A DNA stretch of 62,639 bases from contig JADCJL010000212.1 of the NCBI GenBank assembly GCA_020247055.1, positions 1 through 62,639 of the forward strand, read 5' to 3'. Origin of the DNA: Acidobacteriaceae bacterium (lineage in GTDB: Bacteria; Acidobacteriota; Terriglobia; Bryobacterales; Bryobacteraceae). Positions 55,707-62,639 of this stretch are shown piece by piece (the first letter of the stretch is position 1; every line of letters begins with the position of its first letter). A program made the translations under genes and the position numbers. Below the pieces are notes generated by a model. That model saw only the letters and a program-made list of their open reading frames with translations. It was not told where the DNA came from and searched no databases.

Positions 55707-58700
55707 TTGGCCGCTCGTTCGCCCTCGGGAGCTTTTTGTCTGCTCGCGGGCGCCAGTTTGGCCAGCGCGCAGACAATTACCGGCTCCGTTACAGGTACCG
55801 TCACCGATCCTTCGGGCGCAATTGTCGCCGGCGGGTCTGTCGTGGCCACCAACAGCGACACTGGGGTACGCACTACGCTCACCGCGAATAACGAGGGCAT
55901 TTACACGTTTCCGTTCCTCCGGATTGGGAACTACACCATCTCTTTCGAGGCCAAGGGCTTTAAGAAGTCCGTGATTGGTCCGTTTAAACTCGAAGCTAAC
56001 CAGGTGGCGCGTATTGACGCCAAACTCGAGCTTGGCGACATCAGCCAAACTGTGGAAGTTACCGACGTGGGTCCGCTGCTGCAGACCGAGACGCAGGCGA
56101 CGCGCGACACGCTGAGTTCGACCAAGTTGACCAGCATTCCGCTGAACGGCCGGAACTTCGCTTCGCTAACCCTGCTGATTCCGGGCGCGGTTTCGACCTC
56201 GCCGGGCGCTATGAACACGGCGGCCCGCTTTCAGGGTTCCGGGTCGCGGCCGCAGGTGAACGGCAACCGCGAACAGACCAACAACTTCCTACTGGATGGC
56301 GTGGACATCAACCAATCGGTGGACAACCAGATTGGCTACCAGCCGAGCGTGGATGCGCTCGAAGAGGTGAAGGTAGTCACGGGCAACGCCGGGGCCGAGT
56401 TTGGCAACGTGGGCGGCGCGAGCGTCGTGATGTCGATCAAGTCCGGAACGAACGAGTTCCACGGGAACGCCTTTGAGTTTCTGCGGAACGAGAAGCTGGA
56501 CGCCAACGGGTTTTTCGCCAACCGCAACCGGACGCAGCGGCAGGCGCTGCGCCAGAACATTTTTGGCGGCACGTTTGGCGGCCCGATTTAGCGGAATAAG
56601 ATGTTCTTCTTCGTGGACTACGAACAGACTGAGCGGCGGATTGCGGGTCCGGCGACGGGCGCGACGCTGGCGGCGCGCACCCCGTTTCCGAACAACCAGA
56701 TTCCGGTCTCGCGGTTCAGTAACACGGCGCGGTTCCTGTTTAGCAACCCGTCTCTCTATCCGCTGGCGAACAACACCGGCGTGGGGAGCCTGGAGGTGAG
56801 CAGCAACTACATTGGGGGCACCCGCAACTTCCTGTCGAACAAGCAGGGCGATGCGAAGCTGGACTACCGGATTTCCGAGAAAGACAACCTGATGTGGCGC
56901 TATTCGCGCGCCTTTTACGACACTTTCGGCTCTCAGGCGGCTCTTCCGATCTTCATGACGGGCGGCAACCAGGGTCCGACGTGGTCGACGGTGGGCAACT
57001 GAACGCGCACGTGGAGCGCGCAACTGGTTTCGGATAACCGTTTCTCTTACAGCAGCGTCGGCATTGACGACCGGACGGTGGACTGGTCCGGGCAGTTGGG
57101 CGCCGATGGGAACCAGAAGTTCGGGATTCCCGGCGGTCACCCGATTCCCGGCCTTTCGGCTTTCGGCATTGGTGAACAGCTCAGCGGCGCGGGCGCCGCG
57201 GCGACGATTGCCACGAGCCGCGACAAGAAGTATCAGTTCCAGTCGAACAACACCTACCAGGCCGGCGCGCACGTGCTGAAGTTTGGGGTGAACCTGCCGC
57301 GGAACATGCAGACCCGCTACTACGCCGGCAACAACGGCGCCTACTCCGGGCTCACCATCGGCGACTTCCTGCTGGATACGCTGGCGGGCAAAGGCCGCGG
57401 CGCGGTGGCGCCTCCGTGGAATCACATGGGTTGGCGGAACATCATTTTCGTGCAGGACAGCTGGAAGGTAACGCGCAGCCTGACGTTTAACTTTGGTCTG
57501 AGCTGGGAGTACACCTCGCCGATCTATGAGAAAGAGGACCGGCAGGCGAACATCAACACCTTTACGGGCGAACTGATCTACCCGGGCAAGACGCAGTACG
57601 GTCGGGCGCTCTACAACGCCTACAAGAAGCAGTTCAATCCGAACCTCGGCCTGGCGTACACGATCAATCAGAAGACGGTTGTTCGCGCCGCGTACCGGCT
57701 TTCGAACTTCCTCGAAGGCACGGGGGCCAACCTGCGCCTTCCGCTGAATCCGCCGTTTTTCACCGAGTCCAACGTGACGTATGACGTGAACGCTCCGGGA
57801 CGGATTGCGACCGGCTTCGGCGACCTGATTGCGCGCGGCGACCTGACCGGTCCGCGGTCGAGCCCGACGGCGGCCCCGTTCTATCAGGGCCGGGCGTGGG
57901 ACCTGAACCTGCGGCCGCAGATGACCAACCAGTTCAACTTCGCCATTGAGCGGGAGATCGACAAGGCCACGAGCGTGAACATCGCCTATGTGGGCCAGCA
58001 CGGTACGCACCTGGTGATTCCGCACGAGGCGAATAACCCGCTGCCGGGCACGGGTCCGTTCAGCACGTGGGCGCCGATCAACGATCGCCGTCCGCTGGCG
58101 CGGGTGTTGCCGAACGTGGGCAACATTGCGCTGACCGAGTCGAGCGGCACGAGCTGGTACAACGCGATGCAGCTTTCCGGGCGCCGCCGCATGACGGGCG
58201 GGTTCGAGATGCTGTTCCAGTACACCTACTCGAAGACGAACACGGACGGGCTGGGCTACTACGGCTGCGGCGGCGTGAACGCCGAGGGCGCGTACTGGCA
58301 GGATGCCTACAATCGCCGGGGCAATTATGGTCCGGCCTGCTTTGACGTGCGGCATAACTTCACGACGGCCGGCATCTACAATCTGCCGTTCGGCAAGGGC
58401 CAGACGTTTGGCTCGGGCATGAGCAAGGCGGCGGATCTGTTGCTGGGCGGCTGGAACATCAACTACAACCTGGCGCGGCGCGGCGGTTTCCCCGTGACGG
58501 TGTTTGCCAGCCAGCAGAATACGAACTCCGGGCGGTCGCCCCGCGGCAACGCGCGGGCGAACCGTTACCGGCCGGCCAACTTCTCCGGTACGCGTACCGT
58601 GGACAGCTGGTTTGGCAAGGTGTTCACGGCGAGCGACTTCTGCGCGGCGGGCGTCAATAACGGCACCTGTGCCTACGGCGTACCGGCTCTGGGCGAATTT

Positions 58701-58946
58701 GGTTCGTCCGGCGTGGGTACCGAGCGGGCGCCGGGCTTCTTCAACCTGGATACTTCGATTGGCAAGACGTTCCGCTTCACGGAGCGCCACCGCCTTGAGT
58801 TCCGGACGGAGATGTTCAACGTGCTGAACTTCGTCAACTGGGGTCCTCCCGGACGAGATATCAACTCGCCTTCCACGTTTGGCCAGATCACCGGCCAGAT
58901 CGGATCGCCCCGCAACATTCAGTTTGGTCTGAAGTACTTCTTTTAG
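55707..58946 (+). pseudogene. Oar-like TonB-dependent receptor with two in-frame stop codons
   Basis: One continuous frame of 1080 codons interrupted only by TAG at 56589-56591 (GGTFGGPI, stop, RNKMFFFVDYEQ) and TGA at 57000-57002 (WSTVGN, stop, TRTWSAQ). The parts otherwise make a full Oar protein: signal-like start (LLAGASLASAQ), carboxypeptidase-regulatory domain (VTGTVTDPSGAIVAGGSVV), plug (LNGRNFASLTLL, FLLDGVDINQS), and barrel ending NIQFGLKYFF. Single-base changes could explain both stops (AAG to TAG, TGG to TGA). The TTG start and short n-region are also odd. Followed by a terminator. Confidence 0.85.
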
Positions 58947-58971
58947 AGCTTCAGCCGCTGGTAACTGAGCC

Positions 58972-59009
58972 AAGGCCTTCGCCCTTACCGGGCGGAGGCC
59001 TTTGCTTTT
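58972..59009 (+). terminator. Intrinsic terminator after the receptor pseudogene
   Basis: A 13-bp stem (AAGGCCTTCGCCC with GGGCGGAGGCCTT, one G-T pair, 5-nt loop) followed by TGCTTTT. It lies 25 nt past the receptor stop, fitting Rho-independent termination. Confidence 0.8.
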
Positions 59010-59041
59010 GCGCGGAGGTGATAGGCTTTGGATAAGTTCCC

Positions 59042-60295
59042 ATGCCAATCCGGATGCGAAGAAGAGAGATACTGCCGCTGCTGCTGGCGCCGGCCGCCGC
59101 ACTGGCGGCGGCCCCGAAATTGAAGATTACCGGGCTGAAGACGTTCGTCGTGGACGCTTTCCGCTGTAACTGGGTGTTTGTGAAGATTACGACGGACCAG
59201 GGGCTGACCGGGTTGGGCGAGGGGACAACGGAGATGAACGAATTGACCGTCGAAGCGGCGATCCGGAACATGAGCCGCTACCTGGTGGGGAAAGATCCAT
59301 TTGCTGTCGAGTACCACACGCACATCCTGCGGCGGGAGTCTTACTGGCGAAACGGGGTGATTCTCCGCAGTGCGCTGGCGGCGGTGGAGGCGGCGCTGCT
59401 GGACATCAAGGGTAAGGCGCTGGGGGTACCGGTATATGAACTGCTGGGCGGGCGTTACCGGGACCGGATCAAGTGTTACGCCAACGGTTGGTTTACGGGG
59501 GCCAACCGGCCGGAGGAGTTTGCGGCGAAGGCGGCGGCGACGGTGCAGCAGGGGTTTCAGGCGTTGAAGTTTGATCCGTTCGGGAAGGCTTACCTGACGA
59601 TGAGCCCGGCCGAGCAGGAGATGGCCGTGGCGCGGGTGGCGGCGGTGCGGGAGGCGGTGGGGCCGCGGGTGGACATTCTGGTGGAGGCGCACGGGCGGCT
59701 GGATGTGCCGACGGCGGTGGCGATGGGGCAGCGGTTGGCGCCGCTGCGGCCGCTGTTCTACGAGGAGCCGGTGCTGCCGGAGAACCTGCGGTCGCTGGCG
59801 GAGGTGAAGCGGGGGATGCCGTTGGCGGTGGCCACCGGGGAGCGGTTTTACGATGTAGAGCGGTTTCAGGAGGCGCTGCGGTTGGGGGCGGTGGACTATC
59901 TGCAGCCGGACGTGATTCACGTGGGGGGGATGCTCGAGACGAAGCGGGTTTGCAGTTTGGGACTGGTGGAGGACCGGCCCGTTTCGGCGCACAATCCCAA
60001 CGGGCCGGTGTGCAACGCGATGACGCTGCAGATTGCGGCTTCGACGCCTAATTTTGTGATGCTCGAAACGGTGGTGACGGATGTGCCGTGGCGGAAGGAT
60101 GTGGTGCGGGAGGATCTGGAAATCATTGACGGGGAGATGGTGATTCCGGATAAGCCGGGATTGGGTTTGGAGTTGAATGAGACGGAGGCGGCCAAGCACC
60201 CGTATGTACCGCATGATCTGCGGCACTATACGGGGGCGTTGACGGCGATCCGGCCGCCGGATGCGGCGCCGTACTGGCGCCTGGGGCGGCCCTAA
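59042..60295 (+). CDS. Exported enolase-superfamily dehydratase (mandelate racemase/muconate-lactonising type)
   Basis: A 417-residue protein with a twin-Arg/Sec-like leader (MRRREILPLLLAPAAALAAA from the ATG at 59042 or 59054). Lid motif WVFVKITTDQGLTGLGEGT; barrel motif FQALKFDPFGK (Lys); metal ligands in VEAHGR, YEEPV and ATGER; and the base in SAHNPNGP. It resembles galactonate-type dehydratases for sugar acids. Export of such an enzyme is common in this lineage. Codons end mostly in G, unlike the C-ending codons of plus-strand genes at 4-22 kb. Confidence 0.88.
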   Translation: MPIRMRRREILPLLLAPAAALAAAPKLKITGLKTFVVDAFRCNWVFVKITTDQGLTGLGEGTTEMNELTVEAAIRNMSRYLVGKDPFAVEYHTHILRRESYWRNGVILRSALAAVEAALLDIKGKALGVPVYELLGGRYRDRIKCYANGWFTGANRPEEFAAKAAATVQQGFQALKFDPFGKAYLTMSPAEQEMAVARVAAVREAVGPRVDILVEAHGRLDVPTAVAMGQRLAPLRPLFYEEPVLPENLRSLAEVKRGMPLAVATGERFYDVERFQEALRLGAVDYLQPDVIHVGGMLETKRVCSLGLVEDRPVSAHNPNGPVCNAMTLQIAASTPNFVMLETVVTDVPWRKDVVREDLEIIDGEMVIPDKPGLGLELNETEAAKHPYVPHDLRHYTGALTAIRPPDAAPYWRLGRP

Positions 60296-61089
60296 GGAGC
60301 GGGCGGGGCGAGGAAGGCGCCGCTGATGCGGGCGAGGAGGCCGCGGGAGGTGAAGCGGGCGGACTGGGCCAGGAGCCAGTTGCGGAGGCCGACGATGTGG
60401 GTGGGGCCGGGGGCGTGGAGGGCGTGGAGGCAGGCCTGGACGACCTCGTCGACGGTGAGGGGGGTGGCGCGGAGGAGGGGCGTGGACCGGGCGCCGCCGC
60501 CGAGGGCGTCGAGGAAGGGCGTTTCGACGGGGCCCGGGCAGACGGCGGCGACGCGGAGGCCGCGGGAGCGATATTCGGCCCAGAGGGCTTCCGAGAAGGA
60601 GAGGACGTAGGCTTTGGTGGCACCGTAGGCGGCCATGTAGGGGGTGGGCTGGAAGGCGGCGGTGGAGGCGATGTTGAGCACTGTGCCGCGGCGGGCGAGG
60701 AGTTCGGGAAGGAACAGGCGGGTGAGTTCGGTGAGGGCGACGACGTTGAGTTGGAGCATCTGGGAGAGGCGTGCGGGGTCGTTGTCGGCGAGGGGTCCGA
60801 AGAGGCCGAAGCCGGCGCAGTTGATGAGGGTGTCGATGGGGAGGCCGAGGCGCTGGACTTCGTCGAAGAGTTGGCGGGCGGCGCCGGGGGCGGCGAGGTC
60901 GAGGGGGAGGACGGTGGCGCTGCCGCCGGCGGAGTGGACCTGTTGGGAGAGTTCGGCAAGGCGGTCGGCGGAGCGGGCGGTGAGGAGGAGATAGGCGCCG
61001 CGGCGGGCGAGGGCGACGGCGAGGGCGGCGCCGATGCCGGAGGAGGCGCCGGTGAGGAGAACGACGGAGGGCTTGCTAGACAGTGTCAT
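60292..61089 (-). CDS. Short-chain dehydrogenase, TetR-controlled
   Basis: A 265-residue SDR: VVLLTGASSGIGAALAV, NCAGFG, NIASTAAF with catalytic Ser, and YGATKAY for YxxxK. It is divergent from the TetR gene with operator-like repeats between, so it is probably repressed by it. A consensus promoter (TTGACA, 17-nt spacer, TTAGAC) ends 8 nt before the ATG at 61089, giving a very short or absent leader. Confidence 0.88.
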   Translation of the reverse strand: MTLSSKPSVVLLTGASSGIGAALAVALARRGAYLLLTARSADRLAELSQQVHSAGGSATVLPLDLAAPGAARQLFDEVQRLGLPIDTLINCAGFGLFGPLADNDPARLSQMLQLNVVALTELTRLFLPELLARRGTVLNIASTAAFQPTPYMAAYGATKAYVLSFSEALWAEYRSRGLRVAAVCPGPVETPFLDALGGGARSTPLLRATPLTVDEVVQACLHALHAPGPTHIVGLRNWLLAQSARFTSRGLLARISGAFLAPPAP

Positions 61090-61126
61090 GTGACAATGTC
61101 TAACACGGTTTGGTTGACAGTGTCAA
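61079..61126. promoter_or_regulatory. Divergent SDR/TetR promoter-operator
   Basis: GACAGTGTC occurs at 61079-61087 and, within the palindrome TTGACAGTGTCAA, at 61116-61124; TGTCATGTGACA (61084-61095) is a further dyad. The copies are 37 bp apart. The second overlaps the -35 of the minus promoter (61126-61121) and the first overlaps the SDR start codon, as expected for TetR repression. Confidence 0.7.
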
Positions 61127-61137
61127 GCGGTAATGGG

Positions 61138-61725
61138 ATGCTGGGGGATATGGCTGTGGATTTACGGGAGCAAGTCTTGTTGGCGAGTGTGGAGTTGATT
61201 GGGGAGGCGGGTTTGGGGGGCTTGTCGATGCGGGAGGTGGCGCGGCGGGCGGGGGTGAGCCATCAGGCGCCATACCATTATTTTGGGGACAAGGCGGCGA
61301 TTGTGGCGGCGTTGGTGGGTCGGGGATTTGGGATGTTGGCCGAGCGGTTGGAGGAGGCGGCGGCGGGGGCGGGTGGGGTGACGGAGCGGTTGGAGCGGGT
61401 GGGCCGGGCGTACGTGCGCTTTGCGTTGGACGAGCCGGTGTATTTCCGGCTGTTGTTTCGGCTGGAGGTGGGGGATTTGGGGCGCTATCCGGAGGTGGAG
61501 GCGGCGGGGGCGCGGGCGTTTGGGGTATTGGAGCGGTTGGTGGCGGAGAAGGCGGGCGCGGGGGCTAGCCAGGGGGAGCGGGAGGCGTTGGCGTCGCTGC
61601 ACTGGTCGGTGGCGCACGGGTTGGCAACGTTGTTGGTGGATGGGAATTTGGGGTTAAAGCTGGGGACGCGGGCGGCGCAGGAGGGTCATGTTGACGAGGT
61701 GCTGCGGTTGTTCGGGAGGCGGTGA
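61138..61725 (+). CDS. TetR-family transcriptional regulator
   Basis: About 195 residues from the ATG at 61138 (others at 61096 or 61150 are possible). The N-terminal HTH reads VELIGEAGLGGLSMREVARRAGVSHQAPYHYFGDKAAIVAAL (core ARRAGVSHQAPYHYF), and the C-terminal half has a WHG-like TetR_C domain (VYFRLLFRLEV). Ligand unknown. It lies opposite the SDR, its likely target. Confidence 0.87.
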   Translation: MLGDMAVDLREQVLLASVELIGEAGLGGLSMREVARRAGVSHQAPYHYFGDKAAIVAALVGRGFGMLAERLEEAAAGAGGVTERLERVGRAYVRFALDEPVYFRLLFRLEVGDLGRYPEVEAAGARAFGVLERLVAEKAGAGASQGEREALASLHWSVAHGLATLLVDGNLGLKLGTRAAQEGHVDEVLRLFGRR

Positions 61726-61757
61726 GGCCTCCCGAAGAGCCGGTTCTTGGTGAGGGT

Positions 61758-62639
61758 TTACTTGTCGCCTTCGCCGAGGACGACGAGGGGGAAGACGCCT
61801 TTGCCATCGCCCCAGAGGACGCTGTCGCCCCAGAGAACGCTATCACCCCAGAGCACGCTGAAGCCGGCGTTGCGGGAGTCGCCCCAGACGACGCTATCGC
61901 CCCAGAGGACGCTGTCTCCCCAAAGGACGCTGTCGCCCCAGAGGACGGAGCTGCCCCAGGTGGTGGCGGTTTTGGAGTTGGTGAAGAAGGAGTTGGCGGC
62001 GTGGGTGATTTTGACGCAGCCGGTGCCGCCGGCGGCGCCGCAGGTGTAGGTGGCCGTGGGGGAGAGGGCGGATTTACCGGCGGGGGCGGCGTCGGGGTTG
62101 TTGAGTGCGGCCATGACATCGAGGTAGCCGGCGCCGACGGTGAACATGTCGTACTGAATGGTTTGGTTGCCGAAGGTGCTGCGGGTGGGGAACGACTTGG
62201 TGGCCGACTTCATGAGTTTGGCTTTGATGGTGTCGGGGGTGATGGCGGGGCCGAACTTCTGGACGAGGAGGGCGGCGGCGCCGGCGACCATGGGGGCGGC
62301 CATGCTGGTGCCGGAGAGTTCCATGAATTCGCCGCTCCATGCAGTTGGTATAGTTGGTCCGGTGTTTTGATTACTCGTGAAGTACTCGGTGTTGGCCACG
62401 ATGTTGGTCGGGAAGAGCCTGGTGAGCGTTGACCTAAGGGGAAAGTCATTGTCGACAAATACCCCGTCGAAAGATACTCCGCCGACGAGCCCAGTTAGGC
62501 GACTAACGGACCCAGGCCGCTGGGCGGCGATGATCCGATTGCCGGGGGCGACGAGATCCGGCTTGACGATCTTGTCGACGTTGGTGGGACCTTTGGAGCT
62601 GTAGGAGGCGACGAGGTCGTCGGTGCGGGTAGGGGTGCC
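61758..62639 (-). CDS. Subtilisin-like (S8) peptidase with WGDSVL repeats, 5' end outside
   Basis: About 293 C-terminal residues are in the window; the gene runs off the right edge. It contains ASYSSKGP and KPDLVAPG of the subtilase core and the catalytic Ser in LSGTSMAAPMVAGAAALL. After the peptidase domain come 6 or 7 copies of WGDSVL (with one SVVWGDSRNAGF spacer) near the C-terminus. The start and the Asp/His catalytic residues lie outside. Probably secreted, with the repeat acting as a surface or sorting region. Confidence 0.9.
   Translation of the reverse strand, partial: GTPTRTDDLVASYSSKGPTNVDKIVKPDLVAPGNRIIAAQRPGSVSRLTGLVGGVSFDGVFVDNDFPLRSTLTRLFPTNIVANTEYFTSNQNTGPTIPTAWSGEFMELSGTSMAAPMVAGAAALLVQKFGPAITPDTIKAKLMKSATKSFPTRSTFGNQTIQYDMFTVGAGYLDVMAALNNPDAAPAGKSALSPTATYTCGAAGGTGCVKITHAANSFFTNSKTATTWGSSVLWGDSVLWGDSVLWGDSVVWGDSRNAGFSVLWGDSVLWGDSVLWGDGKGVFPLVVLGEGDK
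61808..61947. repeat. 18-bp tandem repeats coding WGDSVL
   Basis: The plus strand carries near-identical 18-bp units (CGCCCCAGAGGACGCTGT and variants): three at 61808-61860, then after a 19-bp break about four more at 61880-61947. They encode the Trp-Gly-Asp-Ser repeat of the subtilase. Confidence 0.85.

Noticed and set aside
57000-57002. Selenocysteine codon in the receptor
   Set aside because: A second stop (TAG) interrupts the same frame, the context suggests Trp, and no SECIS-like hairpin was recognised directly after the TGA.
56289-59102. 937-residue minus-strand frame opposite the receptor pseudogene
   Set aside because: Arg/Val/His-rich shadow; the plus strand carries a recognisable Oar receptor throughout.
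61808-61947. CRISPR-like array
   Set aside because: The 18-bp units are contiguous, in frame and code for WGDSVL; there are no spacers.

Overview
The window looks like chromosomal DNA from a high-GC Acidobacteriota bacterium of the Solibacter/Bryobacter type. The signs are two very different exported proteins that share a Solibacter-type C-terminal domain, Oar-like TonB receptors with a carboxypeptidase-regulatory N-domain, a DUF1080 protein, a PQQ-propeller protein, and a subtilase with WGDSVL repeats. Genes are dense, many overlap by ATGA, and several starts sit 5-8 nt behind a -10-like hexamer, which suggests leaderless mRNAs.

Layout. 0-2.4 kb: a toxin-first RelE/HigB-type toxin-antitoxin pair, a frameshifted DDE transposase, and tRNA-Asn. 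2.4-12.4 kb: an SPFH / ribbon-helix-helix / esterase operon with a perfect 22-bp dyad at its start, a PQQ-propeller protein, an Oar receptor, and a DUF3311-SSS symporter pair followed by an MFS carrier. 12.4-20.6 kb: housekeeping genes, namely mtaB, the ffs-dnaX-ybaB-recR block, rlmD, trpS, plus an exported sugar dehydrogenase. 20.6-27.4 kb: an MFS exporter, a small P-loop kinase, and a fadN-fadA-fadE beta-oxidation operon. 27.5-37.7 kb: a flippase-like membrane protein, PIG-L deacetylase, selA, efp, guaB, an ECF sigma/anti-sigma pair, rsmA and an OFA-type transporter. 37.7-51.5 kb: exported or envelope enzymes (GDPD, Gfo/Idh, FecR, sialidase-like propellers, an exported methyltransferase, a histidine kinase), then a ClpB-like ATPase, wecB, infA, an SDR, a DUF1080 protein and a conserved hypothetical.

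52-62.6 kb is the accessory part. It holds a tight three-gene minus-strand cassette: a 232-aa protein of unknown function, a 216-aa glycine-rich collagen/polyglycine-like protein, and a 668-aa fusion of an ABBA-type prenyltransferase-like domain to a terpene-cyclase-like alpha/alpha toroid. The cassette is divergent from an Oar receptor gene with two in-frame stop codons. Then come an enolase-superfamily dehydratase, an SDR/TetR divergent pair with a clear operator, and the 3' part of the WGDSVL-repeat subtilase, which runs off the window.

The strongest candidate for an undescribed system is the 52.2-55.5 kb cassette. Its family assignments rest on motif reading only and need structure prediction or profile searches. 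By eye the plus strand is C-rich over about 2-27 and 44-51.5 kb and G-rich over 52-62 kb regardless of gene orientation.
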